A DNA stretch of 64,000 bases from Lycorma delicatula (Eukaryota > Arthropoda > Insecta > Hemiptera > Fulgoridae), in assembly GCF_047948215.1 (NCBI RefSeq), contig NC_134458.1, positions 136,756,536-136,820,535 of the forward strand, in the 5' to 3' direction. The translations under genes were made by a program, and so were the position numbers. Below the pieces are notes generated by a model. The model was not told the DNA's origin, did not search any database, and was given only the letters and a program-made list of their open reading frames with translations. Positions 25,930 through 38,407 of this stretch are shown here, one piece after another; the first letter of the stretch is position 1; the number at the start of each line of letters is the position of its first letter.

Positions 25930-26460
25930 ATTTTCAGAAGCCCTATATGGAAGGGAATGTTTAGGAAAGTATAATGCAAGAAATCCTTTAAAAGAAGAAG
26001 GATTTTAAGGAAAATTTTTGGACCCTAAAAGACAGAGGAAGGTTTAGGCTAAAATCTAACAAGATCCTAGGAAATAAAAAAGAGAAATAAAAAACTTAGA
26101 AACTGAAATGGGAAAAAGAATACTGAGTTTTTTGACCATGTTCATAGAATGAGTGACAATAAACTTACAAAACAATTTTTTTAACTTTTACAAAGATAGA
26201 AATACAAAAATAGAGTGGCACCGGGAAGTAAACTAAATAAAGACTGGAACAAAATAATAACAGATAGAATCGACTTTCAAAAAACAGTTGAGGACTTAAC
26301 TAGATGAAAAAGAAAAACAAATAAACAGCTTCAGAAAAATTTATAGAATAGAAAAAACAAGCACTCTCTGAAAGAATGCAAAAGTACAGAAAACAACGGA
26401 AAAAAGAGGAAAAGAAGAAAAAAAATTCAACGAGATCTAAAAACGTTTATCGAAAAAAAG
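25930..26460 (+). pseudogene. Degenerate LINE ORF2 C-terminus (LINE family 1, copy B)
   Basis: Frames give RRILRKIFGP near 25993-26025, then KTEEGFRLKSNKIL, and at 26128-26169 FFDHVHRMSDNKLT. These correspond to the FYGHLKRMNEERLT block of copy A at 5435. A Lys/Glu-rich tail follows to about 26460. Stops and shifts are frequent. The reverse transcriptase palm is not visible, so this copy is 5' truncated beside the transposon remnant. No 3' tail motif is defined. Confidence 0.6.
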
Positions 26461-27179
26461 AAAAATTTTAAAAATAGTTGTAAAAATAAGAGAATCGAAA
26501 AACAGATATTTTCATTACCAGCTTGATAAATCTTATTCAACAATTTTCGAATTCTTTTAATTTCATTAAAAAATAAATATAGAGGTTTTATTGTATTATA
26601 AAAAAAAAAAATCTACGTTTTTTTTTTATTATTCCTTAAAATTTAAATATAAAATAATATTCAATCCAACATACTTAACTTCAGAAGTAAACAACAGTTT
26701 ACAATCAATCAAATATAAAATAGTGTAATAAACAACGTTTCAAGAAATTCAGGACATTTTTGATAAACGGAAAAAATTCTCAACTAATATGAAGCAAAAA
26801 AAAGAATGAAAAAACTGACTTAAATCTCATCTCAAAATATAAATAACTAAACCAATTTAAAAAAGATATTTGATCTTTATTTTTACAAAGATGTATAAAA
26901 TGGAATGTACTGATTTTTACTACAAAAAATTAATTAAAAAAATTAAATAAATAAATTTAAACATGCTTTTTCTTCAATTGATTTATTCTCTTTTACCTTA
27001 CTCTTAGACAAGAATAAATGGAACTTAAAGGATTGAATTATCTTTCAGTTATGTAAAGATCATTTAACTTTATGATAGCCCACTTATTTTAATGCATTGT
27101 CCTTATTTACTACTCGATTTTATAAAAGATATTTACAATGCATTGTTTTAAAATTAACTGAATATTATGATTAAAGGTT
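26461..27179. other. A+T-rich DNA, no gene seen
   Basis: Low-complexity A-rich sequence without recognisable features. Confidence 0.5.
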
Positions 27180-27640
27180 AGATAAAAACGGTCTGCACGA
27201 TGAGAAATTCTTGGGGGCGCTGTCGGACAGTAAAAGAGCTAAAAAGTGGTAGCAGTAACAGAAATAGCTGCATTTTAAAGGATGCAAAGTCTCGCGAGAT
27301 CATTGTCGATTCTAATGGATGTAAGCGGGGAATACCACGGTAGTTGCGGTGGATTTAACTCGCTGTGTACTTTCAAAGCGGTTAGAACAACGCGAGGGAA
27401 CAACAATAAATCCAATGCAAAAGATATTGACGACAGCGATGTAAAATTCTCCCGGTTTGTATACCGGGTACAATACCGACTAGCCAGCCGGTTAAGACGG
27501 CGTCTCGCCCGCAACCGCCTCTCTCGCCGGTCGGGTTAAGATCTGTATACTGTTGCATCCACTTAGCGAAAAGATTGACGTTTCAAAGGACTTAGGGTCA
27601 GTTAGGGTCCCCACGATATACCACTCGCTACGTAGAAGCT
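27180..27640. other. CpG-richer island, possible promoter or 5' exon
   Basis: Compositionally unlike its surroundings, with many CpGs especially at 27475-27535 (gccggttaagacggcgtctc and onward). A small hairpin cccggt-ttgtat-accggg lies at 27451-27468. Overlapping frames on both strands (27282-27539, + and 27275-27514, -) are open, which follows from the composition; the plus-strand product ends in an Arg-rich stretch with no known family. It is not part of any repeat I recognise here. A host promoter or first exon is possible. Confidence 0.3.
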
Positions 27641-28744
27641 ATGTCTTCTGCCTTTCAAATTGAGGACATTTTTTAATTTGAGACCGATTACCTTTCTTTT
27701 TTTTATATTCCCGTTGCTCTTCCTTTCATCTTACCAGGTGGTTAAACCACTTAACCAACCCCTGACCGAGACGTGAACAATGAAAGCACGTTAAATATAC
27801 ATTAACCTAACGACTAAACCCCTATCTGATGGCTTTAGACTTACATTTAATTCGCATAGTCACCAGCACAATCTCTTTTGCAACAGATATTCTCGTTCTT
27901 TCCCTTTTTAAAATTCAACTTTTTATTTCATTACGATCCGCTTTATTCATTTTAACATACCACATCTGTCTAGTTGCCTTTTAATCGTTCTGTATTCAAA
28001 AAAAAAAAAAATATCCACTCCATACAAAACTAATATCTGACAAGCTTTTCAAAACAACCTCATTATTAGCATCATCATTACAATCATTTACCCCTTTCAA
28101 ATAGAAAATTAAACTTTTTTTCTACACTTCTAAAATCTTGATGCGGCTTCTTTTTTTTTTTATTCACATTAACTCACACTGACAGGGTGAGAATCTGTTA
28201 CAAATTTTTAATGAAAAATAAATATTTTTCGCACGCATTACATACTAAAAAAAAGTTAACATACTAAAAAAGTAGTGTAAAGATATTTTACAAAAGATGG
28301 GGTATTTAATCAATTTACCCTTTCTCATAAAACGTTTTCCCTCAGCAACAGAACAGGACTTCTTGGAAATTAATTTTTCAACAAAAAATCAAAAAGTTTA
28401 CTCGATTTATTGGATGATTTAATTCCGGTCTAACACCCCATTATTTATGGAAATTAACATCTCCATTAAACACAAACTTTTTTGTTATTATTATTACTAT
28501 TTACTTTTTAATAAATGTAGTTACTGGTATCAAGACGTGAGAAAAATATTAGGCTTAGTTGAAAAGCAAAAAATAAAAAAACAATATTTCTAAACATGTT
28601 TCTAATAGTATTTATTATATTAAAATATAAAGATTTGACCCTTATCTTTCAACAATGATAAAAATTAGAAATTATTTCCACTCTAACTTGTAAAAGGACT
28701 TCACAATTTTAAAAGCATATAAAAATTTATTGAGATAACTTAGA
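27641..28744. other. A+T-rich DNA, no gene seen
   Basis: No gene or structured repeat recognised. Confidence 0.5.
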
Positions 28745-29690
28745 GATTCGGTTGAGATCTCATTTCATGGAAAAATACTCATGTTTGTCACTGAACCATT
28801 CACTTTGGTTCGATATGGCTTCCACTTGTAATCCGATATACATCCCACCTGAAGTCAATTTCATTCGAGCGTTACCGCTGCAGCTGCATCTTACCTCAAT
28901 AAGATCAGCAGGTAAAGGTGGTACATAAACCTGATCTTTATTGAAACCCCACAAGAAAAAAATCCAGCTGGGTAAAATCTGCGGATCGAGGTGGCCATGC
29001 AAGTGGACCTTCACGACCAGTCCACCGTCCTGAAAATCGTGAACCAAGAAAATCTTGGACTTCTGAAACACTTTGAAGCATGTCCAGATAATTTACGGTT
29101 GCCTCCTGGTAGAAGTACAGTCTTTGCTTAGGGCATAAAAAACATTGACCATAGGGCTATCATGAATGTGCTGCAAAGTTTCATGAGAGTTTTCGCTACC
29201 CCATATTCGGCAATTAAGGGTGTTCATGTTGCCGCTTATGTAAAATGTTGACACATCAATAAAAATTACATTATCTAAAAATGCATCGTTGTCTGCATTT
29301 CTATCCATCATTTTCACACAAAACTGCATCCGAGAAACTTTGTTGTCATTTATAATTTGTTGAATTGTGATTAAAGTGTAATCGTTTAAGTAATGCTCGC
29401 CAAACAGTCGTTTGTGGAATGTCATTCTCACGAGACCCACGTCGAGTTGATTTCTTTGGACTACGTGGAAAGCTTTTTTCTTTCAGTTGTTCCACGGCAG
29501 CATCAGGATTGCGTGGACGTCCTAGTGATTTTGTGTGTTTAACAGAACAACCTGTTACAACGTAGGTTTTGTGCCAAGAAAAAACTGTATGTCTACTAGG
29601 TGGTTTCCTACCGTACTCTCTACGAAAATTACGTTGAACTGCATTCCCGACAGTAAATCGTGAAACCAAAACACACAGCAAGCACGTTCC
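28745..29690 (-). pseudogene. DUF4817-type Tc1/mariner-related transposase, frameshifted
   Basis: The best preserved transposase relic. On the minus strand three open segments in different frames give the expected order. Segment 1 (29346-29681) is the helix-turn-helix part: FRREYGRKPPSRHTVFSWHK, then GRPRNPDAAVEQLKEKSF, SPKKSTRRGSRE and TTVWRALLKRLH. Segment 2 (29093-29440) has FLDNVIFIDVSTFYISGNMN, where the usual S-D-E-S reads I-D-V-S, so the first catalytic Asp is kept but its neighbour Glu is lost; CRIWGSENSHETLQ follows. Segment 3 (28760-29071) carries WIFFLWGFNKDQVYVPPLP, the block following the third catalytic Asp. Between segments 2 and 3 the stretch that should hold the second Asp (Q-Q-D-G-A-P-P-H) is shortened and not found. 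The protein would have been a DNA cut-and-paste transposase; this copy is inactive. Confidence 0.8.
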
Positions 29691-29813
29691 GCACCAGTAA
29701 TGTATCGATACAGGTGACAGCGCTAGTTGACCAAAATCGATACTAATAGATTAGGCTAGTCAAAACTTGATGTTTTTGCTACGAAATAAGACATCAACAG
29801 AATTCGTGGTCCT

Positions 29814-29832
29814 TTTTTAATCACCCAGTGTT
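29814..29832 (-). repeat. Probable terminal inverted repeat of the transposase element
   Basis: On the minus strand cactgggtgattaaaaaagg lies about 140 bases upstream of the transposase N-terminus, the position and style expected of the terminal repeat of these elements. The partner at the other end was not found. Confidence 0.5.
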
Positions 29833-30950
29833 TGGTTTTTTAAAAAAAACTTGCAACATAATTTTTTTAACGATTAAAATATTACAAAATCTGTAATATT
29901 TTAAGGTACACTATTTCTAAATAATATGAATTGTATTTAAAAATACTTTTTATACCATCATTTTGAGTAATTAAAAAAAAATTCAAAATTGAGTTTAACT
30001 AGATTTTTTAAATTTCTATTTTTAATGATGGAATCGTATAAACCTTCTACAATATAATAACTTTTGAAAACTTCTTTCATCCTGACATAACGTAATTCAA
30101 CATTACAAAAAGTTCGGCAGATAAAGCCTAGTTAGTGATTTTGAAACCACCCGATTTTTAAAGGGAGGAAATGATTTTCTGATTTTTCAGATATAAATTA
30201 TTTCCCTCCTTACGATCTTTATTATACCTCTAATTTATTTATTACACATTTTCATATCTAAAATAAATGTCCTAAGTTTAATTCTTTTTAAAATATAATA
30301 ATCCATTGATGTTCCCTTAACCATTCATCCGGGTTTTTAAAATAATATAACAGAATATACATGATAAATAAAAAAAATAACAATAATAATAATAATAATA
30401 ATAACGTATCACATTAAATAACAGTCTTAGGTTATGAAGTTAATAAAGTGCGCGTGCGCACACACACATCCATACATACACAGTTGTTATCAAACATATT
30501 AGAGATAAATATATGTCAAAATGATGTTCACAAATACGAAGGGGATACCCTTTTTTACCAAATTTATACGTCCATCAACTATTCACTGTAACAAACCAGG
30601 GAACTAAAGATACTTTGACTAACGAATTTTCTTCTTGCTTCTTTTTCTTTTAAAAAAAAGGGTATTCTTTTTGGTTTTGCCTATTTTTAGGAAGTAACTT
30701 CTTTTGATTATCATAAGGATAAAAAAAGGCTTAAAAAATATTTTTTCTTTAATACTATATTAGCCCAGGTATTTTTAACCCATCAATCGCAGAAGATGGG
30801 TGATAATTTTGGATATTGTCTTTCACTGTGTATCTTTAATAATAAGTTTTACTAATTTTCATGTATTATGTTCGAAAGATTCTTCTTGACTGCTTTATTC
30901 AAAAAGAGAAAACGCTGTACTTTTTTTCGTTTAATCGGCTTAATATAATA
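29833..30950. other. A+T-rich DNA with (AAT)n and (CA)n tracts
   Basis: A trinucleotide AAT run lies at about 30382-30403 and a short gcgcaca-cacaca tract at about 30450-30470. No gene recognised. Confidence 0.45.
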
Positions 30951-30952
30951 TG

Positions 30953-31265
30953 CGGGGTGACATTAAAGTACGGAAACGACTTCATATATCAAAACTAAGG
31001 GATACTAGGAAGTAGAAAGAAGTGCAGATCTACATAGTTACAAAATTACTGCTTCATGGTGCGTTTGAAATTTTGTCCGCCATCTTGGATCCGCACATTG
31101 AATCAAACCTTTTATTTTTATTTCAGTTAGGAAAGCGGACATGTGATACAGATTTAAATGTAACATTTTACGATAAAAACAACGGAGCAACCTGTTTCTC
31201 GATAAATTCTTTCGTTTTCGAGTTATTAAAGTTGCTGAAAGAGAAAAATCGAGGTAATAATAAAA
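30953..31265. mobile_element. Long-inverted-repeat element family L, partial copy
   Basis: Starts ggggtgacattaaagtacgg and continues catatatcaaaactaaggga, gaagtgcagatctacatagt and gtccgccatcttggatccgc. The same order of blocks is found in reverse complement in the right half of the element at 37776-38350, and the first part also matches that element's left end. A further block of the same family lies at 31845-31990. Two opposed frames (31022-31354, + and 31038-31268, -) are consequences of the repeat, not genes. Confidence 0.7.
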
Positions 31266-31844
31266 CAACTCATAGTAACTTTTTTATTACCTTCAGTAAG
31301 AGTTCTTACAGTAACAGTTTCTTCAAATCGTTATACTATCTTGGTCACAGTTGATTTACTTATTGGTTTTCTGTTTTGAAATCTTATAATTTTGAAATCT
31401 TATATAAATAAATAATTATGTATTATTAAATCTAGTATTGAATAAATACTATTGTAAAGGCACGGTACCCGTATATCATCAACGTTATTCGTTCGGTTTA
31501 GCTTAAAAGGATGCATTTTTATTTGATAAAACTAACTGAACAATCGAAAATAGTAAGAAAAATAGAAGTTAATAAATAACTTCCTTTGATGTAAAGTAAC
31601 AGCTCATTTGCTACTCTAAACACTTTTTTTAATTTCAAAATTTTAAAACCGTTTTAAAATCTTTTTAAGAAATTTATTATATTAAGTAATTTAGTACTGA
31701 AAACATTTAGTCGATCCAACCAGTCATTTATATTTGCAGTACTATTCAAAATTATTGTTTATTGTGTATTTTTATCGGTGTTATTTATTATTGTGAAGGC
31801 TATTGTTATTAGTCTTTGAGCCATTAATTCCAACATTAACTGTA
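31266..31844. other. A+T-rich DNA between family L blocks
   Basis: No gene or clear repeat; it may be diverged interior of the same family L element or later inserted DNA. Confidence 0.35.
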
Positions 31845-31990
31845 TAAATTCATTATTGGAAGTACTTCTAAAGGTAATACGAAATCAAATAATTACTAAG
31901 GGGCGTTTTACCACGTTAGTACCGCGACTTTTCCATTTTTGCAAATTTGATTACTTATATGTGGTTTTTATCAACAGCAGTTTTTTATTC
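31845..31990 (+). mobile_element. Internal block of family L
   Basis: ttcattattggaagtacttc, then ggggcgttttaccacgttag and gcaaatttgattacttatat, match 37974-38100 of the other family L copy (ggggtgttttatctcgtttc, ccaaatttgattacttataa) in the same orientation. Confidence 0.65.
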
Positions 31991-34960
31991 TATTAAAACA
32001 GATAAAAATTAATTTTTTATTATTGCAAATTTTCCTTTAGTTTATATTATTTTTGTTTTTAGTCTTACAGATTTCCTTGAATGTAGGCTTCTCCAGTGAT
32101 GATTGCTTAAGAATTAAATAACTGTTTAGTTATAGGTAATTCATAAATTGTTTTTAATGGTTTTTAAATAGTTTCTATATTTTTTAATTTATTTCAATAA
32201 TCATTAGGTAACTCTTTATAAATATAAATACGTATAATCGATTTTTATTATAAAATAAAAATCTATTTTTTTAATTATAGAATACAAAATTTACAAAGAC
32301 GTCAATCTTTACTATAGAAATAAATCCTTTGTTCTCATACTGGTAGATGATTAATTTTTAACCTTTCAGGTTTTGTTAATTAGGTTTAGAGATATGAGAT
32401 CAGTTTTTGAGACTCACAGGTAATTATTTGTCTTTTATTTGACACGAATTAAATATAAAGAAAAACGAGGAATAGTACACAGAATAGAGTAGGTGTCTAA
32501 AAAGCTATATAGAAATATATTACTTACAAATAAATATTACAATTATATATAATCTCTATTGGGTATCTAGCGAGGTAGTTCGTACTTCATTTGGATAATT
32601 CCACCCAGCGCTTAATTCTTGGGATAAAATGAGAACCATCCTTCAGGGAACCTGAACCAGTTCTCAGGTGACTCTTTAATATCTCCTAGAAGTTTGTTGC
32701 AGCTTATATTTTAGCATTCTATCATAATGTGATTGTTCAGTAATATCCTGCTTGTATTTTGAGTAAAGACTTCCTGAGGAAATGAGAGCTGGATGGATAC
32801 ATACTACTTCAAGAAAGCAATGAAGCACTCTTTAGATGGTTCGTTTGTCTTATTATTTATGTTACGATAGATAATTTCTTTCTCACTATCCTTTCCCTTA
32901 TTTGTAACACCTTCTACCTTGATTGGCATTCTACGGCCTAGGGACCTATTTCAAGTTTCTATCTTCTATCTGGTGGTTGTAAAAGATAATGAAGCGCGCT
33001 ATCTACCTTTTAAAAAATACAATCAACTCGCTTAAAAAAATTCCTAAACAAAATAAAACTTAATTAAAGCATAAAATCGGAAAATAAATATTTTAATATT
33101 TTTATAGACATTGAAGATTTGTAAGAGTTGTCGGTATTTAGTAGCGAATAAACTTTAGTTTTACTAGTCGTACTTGTACTTACACTGTAAAGCCATAATG
33201 ATTAGAATACAGAAATATTTTTATATAAATACGGGTTCGGAGACGCTTTGTTTTCACGTGTTGGTCGCTGTAAATTCTCCCCCTTTTTGTTACAGAAGTA
33301 AAAAAATTCAGTATTCCACTATGTGAACGGAATTTTACGCCTAAATTTATGATTTACGGATTTAAGTTCGGCGATCAGAAATGTACATTTGTATTTACAT
33401 TTCTTGTTAAATAGAGTTTAAAAAGTAAAAAAAAATCTCGCTATTTTACTTTCTAGGTAAAATTAGAGAGAGTGGTTTTGACAGTTCCTTGCTGGAAAAC
33501 AAAATGAAACAAAGCCATAATTATATGAGAGTTTTTCATTATTTTTTTACGAGAGCATTAATCTTAAAATTAACTACTTATATAAGCTTTAGGATTTTAA
33601 TCGAATTTTGCTTTTTTATCGGTAAAAAATAATTTACAATTCATCGGTATTTATTTTTACGAGTAGATATTTTACAAGATTGACAGAAACAATATACATA
33701 GATGTAATAACCGTAATGCCATTATAATAAAGAGTGCAATATCAATTAGCTTTTCAGTAATGTTAGAATATAACGGAAGTGTAACGAGTAGTAATAAAAC
33801 GGAGTGTGTGAGACACAGGAGCTTGTGTTTTAAAGTGTACCGCAGTGTGCCGTTTCTAAGCTGTAATATTTATGATAATGAATGCTGTTATGTGACCAGA
33901 ACGTAAAAGATATGTACACTAAAATGTGAATTTTATGTTTAAACAAACATGTTTATTGGTTACACAGCAACATGTTCCGACCTGATGTTGCATATTATTA
34001 CTCTCTCACTCTTTCTCTTTCTTTATCTCACAAGCTTCCTCCTTCTCGTTCACCTTCATTCTCCTCCCCGGCTTCTAAACCGACAATCAGTTGTCTAGTT
34101 TGGTGGCTATCTAGTGGAGATTTCTAGGTAGAACCCTGTTTAGATGGACATCATAATATATTCAATAATATTACATTTTATCCTTCTAATAGTCTTCTAA
34201 TATCGTAATATCACCGACATTAAGGACAATCATCTACATTTATAATAATAATAATGATAATTTCTATAATAATAAAATATAAATTATATTTATTAAAATA
34301 AGTTTATCTCGCTAAAATATCTTTTAACCACAATAACCTAACTATCATTACTTAAAATATGTGAAAACACAAAATCCATAAAATTTATATTATAACTTTA
34401 TAAAAGGATTTAAAAAAAGTATACTTTGTTATATAAAAATTATATTTCAGAACTTTGAATAGGTGGTGGTAAAATGTTTCTAATACGTTACTTGAAGAAG
34501 TTATACTAAATTATAGTTTCAAAGAACTTTAATTTTTTAAGAGTTTTGGGATTTTTTTTAATTTAATGATAAATCAAAATAGTTTTATTTCTTTTTCTCT
34601 GAATTTCTTTGAATTTCCACAAAGAGAATTCTAGGAATCTAAATAAAAAAAGAAATATTAAGTTAAAAAACTCAAAAATAAAAACAAATATTGATATTGT
34701 TATAAATCTTTTCAGCAAAATCAATGCTATAATTTGAAAAGTTAATTCATATTCATTGTTTGGAATTTTTCAAAGTAATAAATTAATATTTGTTGCATAT
34801 CATATTTCTGAACGCAGACAAAATATTTTCACAAACGATCTCAAGAATCAATAAGTGTATTTTTGATCGATATTTCGTAATTTATAATTTATGTAATTTA
34901 AATATGATGCAATAAAAATAACAGAAGTTTTATTCATTATCCATAAAACATTACACTTAA
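31991..34960. other. No gene recognised; partly less A+T rich
   Basis: The segment 32560-33010 is more complex than its surroundings and might be an eroded coding relic, but no family is readable on either strand. Segments around 33240-33310 and 33960-34130 are somewhat pyrimidine rich. Nothing can be assigned. Confidence 0.4.
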
Positions 34961-35180
34961 CCCACTGGACTGGTCTAGTGGTAAACTCGTCGTTATAAAT
35001 CAGCTGATTTCGAATTCGAAGTTCCAAAGTTCAAATTCTACTAAAGCTGCTTTAATTCGGATTTGAATACTATATTATGCATAATGGTGTTCTTTGCTGG
35101 TTTGGTTTCAATTAACCACAGGTCTCAGGTATGGTCGGCCTGAGTTGGTTCAAGATTACACATTTACCGATATAGTTACA
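34961..35180 (+). mobile_element. tRNA-derived SINE (type 1), 3' truncated or decayed
   Basis: Box A tggtctagtgg at 34971-34981 matches the consensus perfectly; the box B region gttcaaatt (35029-35037) has lost the final C. The body contains cagctgatttcgaa, attcggatttgaatac and ggtttcaattaaccaca, shared with the 12961 copy. The family tail (aatacct...ggtaattcc) is not visible, so the element fades out near 35180. Confidence 0.75.
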
Positions 35181-36339
35181 TTGCATTGATAAGTCGGTAA
35201 TGGCTTAAATTGTTGATGATATTATAAATAAAAGTATAAAATAAATTACACCACTGATTTAATTTTCTTTTAAATGAATAATTATGAATTTATTACAATT
35301 TAACAAATTTACAGTTGAACCAGCTATCCATCATAGTAATTAAATCATATATTTAGGCATCAAAAAAACGTTTTCTATTTCTGGTTTCCATTTACTGACA
35401 AAAATTATACCGTTCCAATTAAAATATCGTTACATTTCATAAAAATTATATATATATATATATTTTTAAATCATAAATGGATGTAATGTTCCTCTAATAT
35501 TCATTAAAAAATTTGTTAAAATAATCATTTAAAATTCGTAGCTAAGCAACATGTAGAACATAAGACGTGTACGTATGGACTATTTTTTTGTGTGGTGCAA
35601 GAACAGTGATTATGCAATAATGATGGTTGTCCTTAGTTCACCCTCTTCAACGTAACCAATAAAATATAAACCGTATTGTTACATGGACCATCTTGTTATA
35701 AATATCGTGTTAAAATAATCTGACCCTTGTCGACGATAATAATCTATAATCCCTCCCTTATAGCTTCTATCTACTTTTCTTTTCCATCTCCCTTTTCCTC
35801 TTTCTTTGTTTCACATTATCTAAATATCCCTTTCTCTATTCCGCTTCCCTTTATTCGCTTCCTTGCGAGTCGTTAAAGTTAACGGAAGACGTCGTCTAGC
35901 TCTGAATCTAATTAAACTGGACCTCTGTCCTAAGATAAGACGCACATTTCAAAGATGGACGGCCCGTAGGGAATCTACAGGAGTCATAGACTACTCTATC
36001 CTCTCCTTCTCCCGCTCTTAAAATGAATATTATAGTAACAAGACGTCCGTCTCACCGATTCTCTTCGTTAATTTCAACTGCATATCTCACGCCAGTTCCA
36101 TCAACTTGCATAAATGTATTCCTTTACGCTAAGTTAATCGTATTTATACATCGTTCTATTACTATGTAACGGGTTTCGTTCCATCAGAATTAGTCTTTAG
36201 GGAGGTCAAATAGGATGAGACAACAAACTTTCATTTATTAATTGTTCACTGCTGTTCTGTAAGACCTTCAACTCATTTATAGAGCTTCATTCATAAAAAA
36301 TATCAATGAATTAAAGATAAAAAAAACGACCTTTGCAAT
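35181..36339. other. Mixed-composition DNA, no gene recognised
   Basis: The block 35740-36200 is non-repetitive and has a long pyrimidine-rich tract (35755-35870) followed by CpG-containing sequence (gaagacgtcgtctagctctg, about 35884). It could be a host regulatory or transcribed region. No protein frame is recognisable. Confidence 0.35.
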
Positions 36340-36790
36340 AAACTTAGCTTTTGTCGATGATGTTGCAATTTTCTCGGAAAACTAAACGTTAGAAGAATAA
36401 ATAATCCACCAAAAACCGCAGGCAAAGTAGGTCTAAAAATTTCCTTCCAAAAAGAATTCACAACCAAGATCAAAGATTCCCTAAAGTCTCTTAAAAAGAA
36501 ATACGAAAAAAAAACAAATTAAAAAAATTTAAACATCTGTTAGAAATAATTAAAATCAAAGATTTAGATAAAGAAGCCGACCAAAAAAGGACTTGAAAAA
36601 CGGAATTAAACTACCAACTAACAAAAGATATTTACTACAAAAAAAAATCATTTCGATAAAAGCTAGGCATTACAATACGGTAATCAAACCAGGACTGTGA
36701 AAACAACTTTTGAATAGCACGAAAAGCAATGTACTTATTATAACTTGAATAGCAAATTCTAGACCAGCCAGAAAAGTATTAAATTAAATA
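36340..36790 (+). pseudogene. Degenerate LINE reverse transcriptase (LINE family 1, copy D)
   Basis: At 36347-36382 the frame reads AFVDDVAIFSEN, the F-x-DD catalytic motif. At 36665-36694 it reads RHYNTVIKPG, the block that in family 1 precedes the L-Y-x-S-E-x-L motif. Copy A near 5215-5260 keeps a worse version of the same block. Stops and frameshifts break the frame between them. The fragment holds the end of the palm and the start of the thumb; no 5' part or tail was seen. It is transcriptionally and catalytically dead. Confidence 0.6.
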
Positions 36791-37038
36791 TTTATTAATA
36801 TATTTCAACTTTTATAAACCGAGTTATTGTAGTAATAATATTGAAATCATTTTTATATTCTCACCATGATGTACAGATATCTACAAGTTTTTGTCTTTCT
36901 TCTTTTGATTCGTTTGGTTATTTGGCGAATATCAGACATCAAATTGGCCTTGATGTTATATATAACTTACAAGTTAAACTTAACCTATAAATAACGAGTA
37001 ACACATCACAATCATCTTTTTAAACCTGTGGTGCAAGG

Positions 37039-37040
<2 letters not shown>
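36791..37040. other. A+T-rich DNA, no gene seen
   Basis: Nothing recognised. Confidence 0.4.

Positions 37041-37077
<37 letters not shown>
37041..37077. repeat. (TA)n microsatellite
   Basis: About 37 bases of AT repeats. Confidence 0.97.
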
Positions 37078-37080
<3 letters not shown>

Positions 37081-37704
37081 ATATAGTAGTATAATATAAC
37101 CTGAGTATATATCTGTATATGTTATGATGTCAAAAAGGCGCGTGATTGTTATATTTTATTACCATACAGGTGTCTACCGGTTTACAATTTATTAGCGTCT
37201 GTAATACGTAATGCATATGAATATTAGATATAGGTATATAAGTTAATATACATATGTATATCTGTATTTTTGTGTGTATGTAGTAGGTGAAGTCAAGTCA
37301 GTTATTACCATAACAGAGTTAAAAAATAAATAAAATTTAACTATACAATATACAAATTTAAGTTAATATACACTTATTTGTACGTTTACGAACACAAACA
37401 TAAAACTCATATATTTTACATAAGGCAAAACAAGATCAGTAAATTATTTAAATTTTAAATAGTATATATTACAATTTTTTTTCATGATACATATGTTGTC
37501 CGTTAACTATAACACCCAGCTACCGGCTCATCCCTTTCAATCAACTTTAGGCTGACAGTATACATAATACAATTAATTATATTAAATTATTTCTTTTACT
37601 TATATAAATTTGAGTTTACCGTCTGTATATACTTTATAGATTTTTGTATTGAAATTTATTCCAATAACTAATTTTACCGTTATTCTTAGACTGCAGATAG
37701 TTTA
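37078..37704. other. A+T-rich DNA, no gene seen
   Basis: Contains scattered tatgtat-like stretches but no recognisable feature. Confidence 0.4.
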
Positions 37705-37705
37705 C

Positions 37706-37775
<70 letters not shown>
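37705..37775. repeat. Compound (TA)n(CA)n microsatellite
   Basis: About 10 bases of TA then about 60 bases of CA repeats, abutting the left end of the family L element. Confidence 0.97.
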
Positions 37776-37779
<4 letters not shown>

Positions 37780-38350
37780 GATATTAAAGTATAGAGACTG
37801 ATTCATATTTCAAAACTGAAAGATACTAGGAGGTAGGAGGTAGGAACTAGTGCGGTTATACATAATTACAAAAGCACTATTTTATCGTGGTTTGATTTTT
37901 TTTTTTTTTGACCTAGCCGTACATTTTTAGTAGTTAGTTATTGTGTTTTATTATTATTATTATTATTATAAGTTCATTATTGGATGAAATTCTGAAGAAT
38001 AAAGTTAATAGGAAATAAAAAAGTTACTACGGGGTGTTTTATCTCGTTTCATTACTATCGTGATTTTTCCGTCTTTCCAAATTTGATTACTTATAACTCA
38101 AAAACAAAGGCATTTATCGAATAATAGTTTTCACTATTGTTTTTCTCGTAAATCTTTACATTAAAATCACGTATCACATGTCCACATTCCTATTATAAAA
38201 AAAGTTTTATTCAATACGGCGAATCAAAGATCGTGGACAAAAATTTCAAATACACCTTCAAATAATTATATTTTAACTACATAGATCCGCACTTATTTCT
38301 ACCTCCTAACTATCAGTTTTGAAATATGATGAAGTTTCCACACTTTAATC
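37776..38350. mobile_element. Long-inverted-repeat element family L, near complete
   Basis: Left end: gagtgatattaaagtataga, then atttcaaaactgaaagatac and taggaactagtgcggttata. Right end in reverse complement: gattaaagtgtggaaacttc, then atttcaaaactgatagttag and gtagaaataagtgcggatct. The two ends are therefore inverted repeats of about 100 bases with indels. The interior (about 37985-38250) shares blocks with 30953-31265 and 31845-31990. No long open frame. Microsatellites abut both ends: (CA)n on the left, (TC)n(CA)n on the right. A non-autonomous DNA transposon is the likeliest class. Confidence 0.75.
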
Positions 38351-38373
38351 TTTCTCTCTCTCTCTCTCTCTTT

Positions 38374-38404
<31 letters not shown>
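38351..38404. repeat. Compound (TC)n(CA)n microsatellite
   Basis: TC repeats then CA repeats, abutting the right end of the family L element. Confidence 0.97.

Positions 38405-38407
<3 letters not shown>

Noticed and set aside
27275..27539. Overlapping opposite-strand frames as two genes
   Set aside because: Frames open on both strands over the same CpG-rich DNA are expected from composition; neither product is recognisable.
32560..33010. Possible eroded gene
   Set aside because: More complex composition than the flanks, but no frame on either strand could be tied to a family.
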